64,000 nucleotides of DNA from positions 248,001 through 312,000 of the forward strand of contig WSYJ01000009.1 of assembly GCA_020186115.1 (NCBI GenBank), read 5' to 3'. A program made the translations under genes and the position numbers. Of this stretch, positions 9,707 through 20,400 are shown in pieces; the first letter of the stretch is position 1, and each line of letters begins with the position of its first letter. This DNA comes from Histomonas meleagridis. Its lineage: Eukaryota; Parabasalia; Tritrichomonadida; Dientamoebidae. The notes beneath the pieces are model-generated. The model was given only the letters and a program-made list of their open reading frames with translations, had not been told where the DNA came from and did not search any database.

Positions 9707-10912
9707 ATGAGCTCTGCCTCTGCTGCTGTCCAAGCCATATTAGATTCTCTTGGTATCAGCATTTCAAAGGCAACTCTTATAACTTCTATTACTGATGATG
9801 CTGAACGTTACATTCAAAATTTTCTTTCTTCAGTTTTACTAATTTCTTCAAATTCAAGATCTCAATGCATAACCTCACAACATATCAATCGAACACTAAA
9901 GGCAACACGTCAGCCATGTTTATTTGGATATTCAGAATCAAACATTCCAATTGTTAGTGTTTTTTTTGATCAGTCTGAATTAATTGTACCAAAAGAAAAT
10001 ACTGTATTAACAAAAAAATTAACTGAGATGGAGAGAGAGCCATTACCAACACAAAATTCATATCAATTTGATTATTTACTTACAGAAGGAGTACCAACCC
10101 ACAAAAAACTTCTTTCTAACCGCCGAATCCTAGTCAAAATTCCGAAACTTATTGAACGCTCTGCGTCGGTTACTCCTTTACAACCAAGCTCAGCGCCTTC
10201 AAACATAGATCTCACAAGAAAGCACTCGGTTTCTATCACTGATAGGGTTTACGACCATAACCAAAGTGCTGGCGATGTTATTACTGGTGAATTACAACTT
10301 TTTTATGTGAGAATTATTAACTTAATGCACGAAGATCTACTTAACTCAAAAGAATCAGCATTGAACTGCTTAGTAAATGAAAGTGGATTCCAACAATTAC
10401 TTCCATATTTCCTTCAATTTATATATGGACAAATGATTCTCAATTATCAAGATGTTCAATTAATGACAATTCTAATTCAGATGACAAGAGCATTGGCAGC
10501 CAACAAGTATCTGACTTCGGATCATTATGTTCATTGTTTTCTTAAAATTGCTTTTTCTGGATTACTCGGATTTGGCTTCACTACAAAAGAATATAAAGAA
10601 GACTTTTTACTACGCGAAAATGCTGCTGAACTTATATCAATTTTAAGTGACAAATATGAAAGATCATATCCGTCGATAAAATTGTCAATATTCAACTCAC
10701 TGATCAAAGCGTTATTTGATCCGGCGACAACACTAAACGCTCACTATGGTGCTCTTTGCGGGATAGAAGCACTTGGGGTTAAGGCAATTGAACATATTAA
10801 ACCTCATTTGAAGTCTTATGAAAAGTTTATTGTTTTTGCAAATAAAAACAAAACCATTAAAGCAACAGAAATGATTGTGAACAAAATTAAGTCAATGTTG
10901 AATGACAGGTAA
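9707..10912 (+). CDS. TAF6: TAF6-like TFIID/SAGA subunit
   Basis: 401 residues. Residues 1-70 form a histone fold of TAF6 type (AAVQAILDSLGISISK, then AERYIQNFLSSVLLISSNSR and LKATRQPCLFGY, the last resembling the conserved end of the TAF6 histone fold). A Ser-rich linker leads to a HEAT-repeat C-terminal domain at 190-400 (GELQLFYVRIINLM, LPYFLQFIYGQMI, GLLGFGFTTKEY). TAF6 pairs with TAF9 in TFIID and SAGA. Trichomonad initiation uses the unusual Inr-binding protein system, so a clear TAF6 is of interest. Start chosen at the first ATG; the motif ACCGTTA is 24 bases upstream. Confidence 0.78.
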   Translation: MSSASAAVQAILDSLGISISKATLITSITDDAERYIQNFLSSVLLISSNSRSQCITSQHINRTLKATRQPCLFGYSESNIPIVSVFFDQSELIVPKENTVLTKKLTEMEREPLPTQNSYQFDYLLTEGVPTHKKLLSNRRILVKIPKLIERSASVTPLQPSSAPSNIDLTRKHSVSITDRVYDHNQSAGDVITGELQLFYVRIINLMHEDLLNSKESALNCLVNESGFQQLLPYFLQFIYGQMILNYQDVQLMTILIQMTRALAANKYLTSDHYVHCFLKIAFSGLLGFGFTTKEYKEDFLLRENAAELISILSDKYERSYPSIKLSIFNSLIKALFDPATTLNAHYGALCGIEALGVKAIEHIKPHLKSYEKFIVFANKNKTIKATEMIVNKIKSMLNDR

Positions 10913-11198
10913 TGTTTGTTTTTGTTTCTTGAATAAATTGTTATTTTAAAATGTTTTGGATTTTTTATACTGAAATTTTTTACTTATTATTATTGATTGT
11001 TAAAATAGAAAAAAAAAAAATTAATAATATCTTTATTATATATAATATTTGTGAAAAATTCATATTAATGTACATAATTTATGAAGTTTTGAATTTTAAA
11101 AATAAAAAAACCTTTAATATCAAATAGTAAAATGAAATACAAACAATAATTTTTCGGTATTTATAAATTTGTTCTAAACTTTGAAAAGGCTTCAGACT

Positions 11199-11272
11199 TC
11201 CTCCCTAACTCAGTTGGTTAGAGTGTCAGACTGTTAATCTGGAAGTCGTGTGTTCGAGCCACACGGGAGGAG
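11199..11272 (+). tRNA. tRNA-Asn (anticodon GTT)
   Basis: A 74-nt cloverleaf: acceptor TCCTCCC (11199-11205) pairs with GGGAGGA (11265-11271), discriminator G; D-arm ACTC/GAGT with AGTTGGTTA loop; anticodon arm TCAGA-CTGTTAA-TCTGG with GTT; T-arm GTGTG-TTCGAGC-CACAC. No intron and no encoded CCA. A T7 run follows. Its last bases CCACACGGGAGGAGA (11259-11273) are the target-site copy of the adjacent retrotransposons, yet the tRNA itself stays complete. Confidence 0.95.
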
Positions 11273-11273
11273 A
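11259..11273 (+). repeat. Target-site copy 1 (tRNA 3' half)
   Basis: CCACACGGGAGGAGA, identical to 17425-17439 and 23723-23737. This copy forms part of the T-arm and acceptor stem of the functional tRNA-Asn and marks the 5' junction of retroelement 1. Confidence 0.93.
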
Positions 11274-11280
11274 TTTTTTT
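11274..11280 (+). terminator. Pol III T-run after tRNA-Asn
   Basis: Seven T residues immediately after the tRNA, sufficient for RNA polymerase III termination. They lie at the junction with retroelement 1, so they may be element-derived or a remnant of the original terminator; the matching T8 run at 23738-23745 is probably the original one. Confidence 0.6.
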
Positions 11281-14200
11281 ATGTTTTTTGCACCTGATGG
11301 TTTTTTGCACTAGGAAACCAGATATTCAGAATCTACTGTCTATGAGGAACAAGATGATGCCATTTCCGATCGAAATGAAAAAATTGATAATTATTATATC
11401 GAAAATTTGGACACGAAAAACGACCCAAATCGCCACGACGGCTCATCCCCGCCTCTAGAAGACTTAGAAGAATGTCCCAATATCGAAATCGGCCACAACG
11501 AAGAAGAATTATATGATCAATGTTAATCCAGATCTCCCTTTCCAAAACGAGATACTCTTAATTCGGGGAGCTCATTACAATCCTAACTCAGAACCACAAA
11601 ATGAATTCACACCAACACCACCATCAGAATGGATCATAATCACAGCAGACTCAACCATCTCAAATTTCCTACCGTCAAGATGTAATCACAACCGAGGAAT
11701 TATTCTATCATGAGGACTAGCAAGAATTAATCAAGTAAACCTCGAAATTAACTCGAATTTACCTCCCATCTTCCCAACGATAGAAGAAATTCAGAAAGGT
11801 GTGCTTGATTTACGTTATTTTGTAGGACCAAACATACCTCAGTCAAAACCAAAACCGATCCAATTATTTTTTAACGACCAACGTATTCAATCCATTGTCA
11901 ATATTGCAAAAGCCACTATCCAAAATTATGTCATTACTTATAAGATCAACATGAATAATACTCGAAATACCTGGAACTTATTCCAATTTGTTACGAACGA
12001 TAACTCGATCAAGAATAGTCAAATCAATAACATCCAAAAAACTCAAATTAACACTAATAATTCACTACAACAAACACTATACATGGAACAAAATAACTTG
12101 AACTTAACGAATGAGAGAACAAATCAACAATCCAATGAGATACAACATAACATAGTAAATCATAAAGTCAATGTGAAAGAACAGACAATTAACACTGAAG
12201 CAAAGGTAGTCAATCATACTGTCGATATTAAAGAACATTTAATTAATACTGAAGCAAATGTTGTTAATCACAATGTTAATATTAATGAACATATCATTCA
12301 AACTGATGCAAATGTTGTACATCACGACGTTAAAGTTAACCAACATCTAATTAAATCTGAAGCCAATGTCGTTAATCATAATGTTGAAGTTAATCATCAT
12401 TTAGTCAAATCCAAAGCTGAAGTTACTAATCATGATGTTGAACTTGAAAATCATACAATTAAATCCACAGCTAAAGTTGTTAATCATGATGTTGAAGTAA
12501 ATCATCATTTAGTCAAATCCAATGCTGAAATTGTTAATCATGATGTTGAAGTTAATCACCATTTAATGAAATCCACAGCTGAAGTTACTAATCATGATGT
12601 TGAAGTCGAAAACCACACTATTAAATCCAAAGCTGAAGTTGTTAGTCATAATGTTGTAGTAAATAAAGAAAGAATCGATACCGAAGCAAACGTTCAAGAA
12701 CTTAGAATCAGGATACACAAAGATGTTCAAACATATGATGTTAAAATTCCTGAAGTTAAAATAAACTATAAAAGCGTCCCTAAACAATTAACTATTTCTG
12801 AAGCTCTTGCTAGAAAATTTAATACTAAAACAACATCAAGTTCGGAAACAAATGATACATATACTTCAGATGATGAATCAGATTCATCTGATTCGTCGGA
12901 TGAATCAAATACAAACAATAACGATAATTCGGACTCAGATCCTTTTGACGATGAAGAAACAAATGAGATAAATTATGATGAACTAATTGAAGATGTTAAA
13001 AAGATCGAAACGAAACAAGATGTAATAGATCTTATAAATAAATGGAAAAACACAGCTAATGCACCAGGTTGGAAACACGAAGGAACTCACATTTCACAAC
13101 ATCCATTGTTACATATTATGTTACGAGAAAATAAGTGGTGTTACCCAGGTCTTTATCCTTGTCAATGTAAATGCAATAAAGTTCTCCCTTCAGGGAGTGC
13201 ACTTAGAGCTCATATGGATAAAGAACATGTATGTATAACAGATAAGAATCATATATATGGTTGTATTAAAAAATTGTTACAGATCAAAGACATATATTGG
13301 GAAATTCATGAAAATGAAAATAATACGAAATATTATACAAATAATATTATTGTTTGTCCTTGCCCGGGATGTAAATATTTCACCGACGCCTATAAATCTC
13401 TTCTGTCTCACACACGGCATCCCATAAGGAATTCGATAATAATAAAGAAGAATTAGGATGGTATTGGACAATGATAATAACATATGCGAAAACTAGAAAC
13501 ATCTTACCTAATGCTTTAAACATATTACAAGATAAAAAAGGATTCATTTGTAAAATATGTAATATACATTGGGGTTCAAATAATATTGGTATAGTTAATC
13601 ATATTAAAAAGCAACATCCAAATTTTGATTATGAAGGTGGAGACATTAGATATAGAAGAATTAATTGTAAATCAATCATAAAATTTGGATATCAATAAAG
13701 ATGTACAAGAAAGAATTGATGAAGACATAAATAAAATGAATGAACAAGTTGATAGATATAGGATAGCAACAGAAAGAGAAAGATCAAATGTTAAAGAAGA
13801 ACCATTAATTATAAATGTTAGACAACGATTAAATGCTAATAGAAGAAGAATCAGGGAAAACAACTTAAGAGTTAATAGATTAAGAGATCAACAACTTAAC
13901 CAACAAAATACTAATGAGACAATTAACACAAACATAAATAGTCCACAAACTTCTGAACATGAGGATAATTATAATAGTTCAGAATATAGTTATTCTGAAG
14001 AAGAATCATCAAGTGACAATAAAGAAGAAACTAATAATACGAATTTAAATATAAATTACCTTAAAAATCTTACAAGAGAACAATTATTAGAAGTAGCAAA
14101 TAAATGGACTGAAGAATGTAATGAACAAGAACTTCAAATGATCTCATTACCAAAAATTCGGGGAAAGAATAAAACAAAGATCATCAGAGAAATCCCCAAA

Positions 14201-17200
14201 CTATTCAAATATATAATAAAACATTTAATTAAAATATGTGAACCATTAAATGATAGACCAGAAGACGAAAACTTTTATATTTGGGAAGGTTGTTTATCTA
14301 AAATCAATCTATTAAATAGAGAAGAAATTTGTAATACTTTAAAAATTACTGGAAATAAAATGTTACATAAAACACAAGGGATAGTTAGAAGTAACAGAAA
14401 TAGAGAAATTAATATGGAAATGGAAACAGAAATCAAAAATATTTATAAATTTAGCACTATCATTAGAAGAATTCATCACTTCTATCATAAACAGCAAACA
14501 CAAATGATATTTAATATGATTAATAGGTTAAAAGATAAACTCATCAAACTTCTACCAAACATCAAAGATGAATTTAGAAATTGCATTGAAATAAATTTAC
14601 CCAATGACATTGATAATCTAATGAATATGACAACAGATTATTTAGAAGGTAAACTACAATATATAGAAGCAAGAATTAATACGTTACAAACGAATCTAGG
14701 AGCTAGAAGAAAAGAGAATTACAAAGATTTAATACAAAACATGTATAGAGAAGATCCTAGAAGATGTCTTAGATGGTATGTTATTCCCAATACTACACCA
14801 GAATGTAAACTAGAACCAGATAAATTTGTTGAAACATATGGAAGAACATGGAGCCAAGAAAAACTAATAGAAAACAATGAAGAACTTATGTTAGATAAAA
14901 TTATTGAGGCGGAAGATAATAATAGTTTAATAACGGATTTATATGATGATGAATTAATTGAAGGGGCTATTATGTCGAGATCGAATATCTCGGCATATGG
15001 CCCTGACGAGATTTCAAATCTAATTTGGAAACTTGGAAAGAAATATACAAGAGAAATGATCAAAAACACAATGTGGGTTACTATGAAATCGAAAAAATGT
15101 CCACAACTTTTAAAAAGAGGAAAAACAGTCATGATATATAAAAAAGGTGATATTAATGATCCCCATTTTTGGAGACCAATTACTATCACTTCAACGTTCT
15201 ACAGAATTTGGATGGTCGTTATATCAAGAGCGTTCCAAAACCTAAATAACAGACATAGATTCATATATAAGTCTCAAAAAGGTTTTATGCAATATCTAAA
15301 TGCTACATCGGAACATTCGGTTATGTTAAATGAGTTGATTCAACATGTTTCAAGAAATGAAGGATCAATTTATATAACAACTATCGATTTTGCAGATGCA
15401 TTTGGATCAATATCACACGCTCAAATATTCAAATCAATGAAAGAAAAAGGCTTCATCAATCACATCGTTAATTTAGTCAAAGCATCTTATAAAGACACGA
15501 CGACAAAGATTCAAATCCCATCGAAAGGTTCTTCAGATACGATTCATTTCAATTGTGGAGTTAAACATAGATGTCCCCTTTCACCAATCATTTTTAACAT
15601 TTGTATAGACGCTTTATTAAATAAATTAGAACAACAAACTATTGATGGATTCCATATTAAAGATAAAATCATCTGTGCACAAGCATATGCAGATGATTTA
15701 GTTCTAATCTCAGATACTAAAAGGGGAATAAACAATTTAATCAACACAGTGGAAAGATTCTGCAAATATGCGAAAATGGAAATACAACCACAAAAATGTA
15801 GAACCTTCTCTTATATTAATCATAACAATAATCGTTCTTCAGCTGCTACAGAGTTTAAAATTGGTGATAAACTTATCCATATAATTAATATTAGAGGAGG
15901 TACTCCATATCTTGGAATAATGACTGCTTTAATGAAAAATACGAGAACAAAATCAGCAGCTTCGGAAATTAACAAAGCAATATCAGATGTAGGTAGCATT
16001 GGCTTAATCTATCTTGTTTTGTTAAATTATGGTATTCTGCAGATAACGAACTAAGAGAAATTTTTCGTTATTAATGTTGAAACGAAAAATGTTTTAGATA
16101 TAAAGTTAATATGGAGAATCCTCAAGAAGCTAATGATTTATTTTTTGGTATAAATAATCCTAATTACAGAAGAAATTTATACGGAACGTCAAACATTTTT
16201 AGCCGTGTAATTTCTATATTATGTAAAAGGAATATTTATTTGAAACTGAACAATACCGAAGAAGAACCAATTAGTATAGCATTAAATGATATTATAACAA
16301 ATACTGATGAAAATAATTTCCTGGAAATAATGAATAATTATTTTAATGAGTAACACTACAATAAATTAATATCTTCTGGATTAAGAGGTCATACATTCAA
16401 GACACTAAAAGATAGCAAAATATCCAATCACTTTATTCCTTAATATTCTTGCTTATTAAATGATGAGATCATCAAATTTGCGGTAGAAGCAAGAACCAAT
16501 AGCTTCTACACAGGACAATATGCAAGATTAAATAGTAATGACCTAGAAAATATTGGAAATTGTAGATATTGTCAAAGACCAGACTCATTATAACATCGAT
16601 TAAACGATTGCAAACATTTATTGAACAAATTTAAACCTAGACATGATGCAATAGTCCGTGAATTAGTAGGAATGCTAATATCAAGAAGTAACAGATTAAT
16701 CCATCTTGATAGTGTACTTCTAATTAATGGTAACAGAATAACCGGTGAAAACGATACTAAAAGACCTGATATTTGGTATGAAACAGATGATTCATATTAT
16801 CTTATCGAAGTTACTGTCCCCTATGGTGATGTAAGTGAAGAAAATGAATTGTCGTTAGAGGTAAGGTACAACGAGAAGAAAGAAAAATATGCGGAGCTTT
16901 TAGTAGATATCAAGAATCAATTTGGCAAAGATGCCAAACTCTTTGTCATAGTGATTTCTTCACTTGGTGCATGGTACTCGGAATCTCTTAAAGATTTAAG
17001 GATCATAGCAGAAACAAAGGAAAACTTTAAGAGATTTGCTAAAAGAATGGTAATCGCTACACTATAGTACTCTAGAAAGATCCTAATGAATATCTATAGT
17101 GAAGAGAACAGAAGGAACAATAGTTCTGAAGAAGACAGGTCGGCGTCATCAACTTCATCAACGTCATCATCGGAGGAATACAAGGAACATGAAGAGACAG

Positions 17201-17391
17201 AAGAGTACCTCGTCAACCCTAATGAACAAGCTGAAATAAAAGATATTCAAGATTTACCCGTGGAGTCAACAACGGATACAGAAGATGCAACAACGGGACA
17301 AGAGATGTTGTGTTCTACATCATCATCCTCTGGGGGTGAAGATGGTGATGAGAACAATGATAACATATTAACCCAAACCCCAACCTTTTAA
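11281..17391 (+). pseudogene. Retrotransposon polyprotein (repeats, zinc fingers, RT, RLE), broken
   Basis: Parallels with copy 2 show one long ancestral frame. Segments: 11281-11500 acidic N-terminus with TAG and TAA breaks; 11513-13456 mostly one frame, with LLxRGAHYN, DLRYFVGPN, then 18-residue repeats (12150-12710) and an Asp/Ser-rich linker; C2H2 fingers CQCKCN...HMDKEH and CPCPGC...HTRH, and CKICN...HIKKQH after a frameshift (13471-13698); 13685-16054 the RT with SAYGPDEISN, WRPITITSTFYRIW, TIDFADAFGSI (motif A), CPLSPIIFNI (motif B, preceded by KHR instead of the usual xQG), QAYADDLVLIS (motif C); 16111-17067 CRYCQRPDSL..H..DC knuckle and endonuclease RPDIWYE...LIEVTVPYG; and an acidic Ser-rich tail to 17391. 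Breaks at about 11500, 11713, 13456, 16054, 16353 and 17067. Confidence 0.85.
12150..12710 (+). repeat. 54-bp (18-residue) coding repeats in retroelement 1
   Basis: About nine to ten in-frame repeats of exactly 18 residues with the pattern AxVVNHxVxVNxHLxKSx. Alternating Val/Ile and polar positions suggest a beta-solenoid or beta-hairpin stack. The corresponding region of copy 2 has the same 18-residue rhythm with different residues, so period is conserved more than sequence. Confidence 0.8.
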
Positions 17392-17424
17392 ATCACTTAC
17401 TTTTAGTATGCTTGAGTAATAGAC

Positions 17425-17439
17425 CCACACGGGAGGAGA
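17425..17439 (+). repeat. Target-site copy 2
   Basis: CCACACGGGAGGAGA between retroelements 1 and 2. It is the 3' flank of copy 1 and the 5' flank of copy 2, and is directly followed by the ATG at 17440. Confidence 0.92.
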
Positions 17440-20400
17440 ATGAATTTTTTTGAAACTTCTTTTTTGCCCCCGCAAACGCGATATTCGCGTTCTCCTCCAG
17501 GAGAGGACTACATTGATGTAAATTTCGACCGGATTCGTAAAGTTGACTATCAATCTGATGCACATTAAGTTTTTCAGAACGACCAAGGAGGGTCACCAGA
17601 TACAAGAGCAACCCCAATTACCATAGAATCTACCAAAGAACCACAAGTAACAATCCCACCACAAGATTATGAGATTGAATTTATCCGATAAGCACCATTT
17701 CCACACGAGATTGTTCTAGCACAAGGTATTCACTACAATTCACAACCCACAACACCTCAAGGTGAGGAATTACCTATTCCACCAGAATGGGTAATTATCT
17801 CATCAGATCCGACTATCATAAATCTTTTATCAATAGATTGTGGAGAATCTCGAGGTCTTATTTTATATGAAGGACAAGTCACGATAGGATCAGGAATTTT
17901 AGTTATACATGAAGATACTCCTAGGATTCCCCTATCGTCCGAAAAAATTAAACGAGGTCTACTTGATTTAAGATATTTTGTAGGACCAAACAAACCTTGT
18001 CAAATGCCCTTGAGATATAATTTAAATGATCCAAAAATCAGTTATATCTTTAATATCGCAGTCAATTGTCTTAAACAAAAAATCTATATTAATCAAACAT
18101 TGATCAATATTAGTAACTTTTGGAGAAATACCAACATTCTTACCGATCATTTAATCATCAATAATGGAAATATGAATCATGAAAATACATAAAGTTTTAA
18201 CCATGAGAGTATTCTTAATCAAAACTCAACAAATTCGACTATAGTTACCGAACCAAATGTTCAAGAACATGAAATTAATCCAATATTCAGAACTGTTACA
18301 TCTAATCCTACTGTTGTTAATCATTCTGTCAACCCAATAAACGAAACAGTTACATCTAATCCTATGGTATATTCTCATAATATTGAACCTCAATATTAAA
18401 CAATCACCTCTAAGCCAATAATTAAGGAACTTGAAATTGAACCGGAAAATCGAATAATTACATTTACACCTACTGTTACAGGAAATAAAATTTAGCCAAA
18501 TAATCAAACAATTACATTTACACCTACTATTACAGACAATAAAATTGAACCAAATAATCAAACAATTATCTCATATCCAATTATTGAACAACATGAAGTA
18601 CAACCTTATTATGAAACTATAGTTTCTAACGCTACAATTTTGAATCATAATATAAATGTTAATAAAGAAGAAATTACTTCAGAGGTTTTAATTAAAGAAC
18701 ATAACTTACACATTAATAAAATTCCAATTGAGACTACTGCAGATATTCAAGAAAATATTATACATGTAAATAAAATTAAAAAAGTTATTGATGTTGATGT
18801 CCCAGAATTTGAAATTTGTCATAATAAAATACCTAAAGATTCAAATATGTCAAAAATAACATCATTTAATTATTCTAATTTATCTAGTGATGAAGATAGT
18901 TTTAATGATGATTCAGATATTAATACTAATCAAAATTCAAATGATAATAAACCAAATAACTTAAATAGTAATAATCATAAATCTGATTCATATAATGAAG
19001 ATAATTCCACTAAAGAATTAGAATCAAATTTATAACAAGAATTAAATGAAGAAATTGAAGGTTGTAAAACTTGTGATGATATTAATAGATTAATTGATTA
19101 TTAAAAAACTAAACAAAATTTAAATATTTGGAAACATGAAAAGTTGAAATTAGCAGAACAACCAATCGTTCATATCATGATAAGAGAAAATAAATGGTGC
19201 AGACCAGGACCTTTTCCTTGTCAATGTGAATGTGAAGAAACATTTAAAACTGCTAATGTATTATTAAATCATTATAATAAAAAACATAATCATAAACCTG
19301 ACACCTATCATTTATATGGTTGTTTTCGAAATTTAATTAATAGAGATTTAATTTGGTTATTAAAATATGATAATAATGATCAAAATTATTATAGAAATAA
19401 TATAATTTCTTGTCCGATTTCTGAATGTAAATATTTTACCAATAATTTTAATCTTTACTATCTCATATTACACATAATCATCAAGATTTAGATAAAGAAA
19501 GAAATACTATTGGTTGGTTATGGGCTATTATAATAAAATATGTTAAGAAATATGATGAAATTCCTTCAGTAAGCAATATTTTAACTAAAAGAGAAGGTTT
19601 TATTTGTAAACAATGTAATATTTGCTGGGGTTCAGATCTCAAAGGTATTTGTAATCATGTTAAAAAACAACATGCTTTATACAGTTTAGAAGGTGCAGAA
19701 TTATCTTATTCTAAAATTAAATGTTATCCTATTTCAAGGACTGAATTTGATGAAGATTTATTAAATAAAATTAATCAAGATATTAAAAATAATGAAGATA
19801 AAATTATACTTAATAAAACATTCAAAAAAAATGAAAGTTTATCCATTAGATAAAATCCAATAGATTTAACTGATAAACAAATATTAACAAGACAACAAAG
19901 ATTAAGTCGTGAGAATACCATGAGAAACATTTTGAATCGTAATTTACGATTGGAAAAATTAATTAAACGAAAATGACAAGAATATGAATGAAAATAATAA
20001 TGAAAATAATGAATATTTTAATATTGATCCTAACAAAATTGTTATTCCTATAGATTCTAATAAGATTGAAGATTTGAATTATAGTTATTTAAATAATTTA
20101 GAAAGAGAACAATTATTAAATATTGCTAAACAATGGACTAACTTAAATTTATTCCAAGAGAAACAAAATATTTCATTACCTAAAACTTGGGGTAAAAATA
20201 GAAGTCTGATTCAATCTGAAATCCCTAAATTATTTAAAAATAAAATTGATCCTTTAATTAAATTATGTGAACCTAAAAATGATAGACCAATAGATGAAAA
20301 CTTTTATATTTGGGAAGGTTGTCTTTTCAAAATTAATCTCTTAATTAGGGATGAAATTAGAGATATACTTAAAATTCCTTTAAATAAAATGTTACATAGA

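Larger units (their letters stand above)
11274..17424 (+). mobile_element. tRNA-Asn-targeted RLE non-LTR retrotransposon, copy 1
   Basis: A 6.15-kb element lying between two 15-bp target-site copies. It encodes, in order, an acidic N-terminal region, an array of 18-residue repeats, C2H2 zinc fingers, reverse transcriptase (YADD), a CCHC knuckle and a restriction-like endonuclease, the layout of the R2/R4/NeSL group of site-specific non-LTR elements. There are no LTRs and no poly(A) tail. The coding region begins with ATG at 11281, essentially at the 5' junction. The copy is broken by stops, frameshifts and an internal deletion near 16000 (about 85 codons relative to copy 2), so it is probably inactive, but it is less decayed than copy 2. 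Confidence 0.88.

Noticed and set aside
12563-12787. Minus-strand frame across the retroelement 18-residue repeats
   Set aside because: Shadow of the coding repeat on the other strand.
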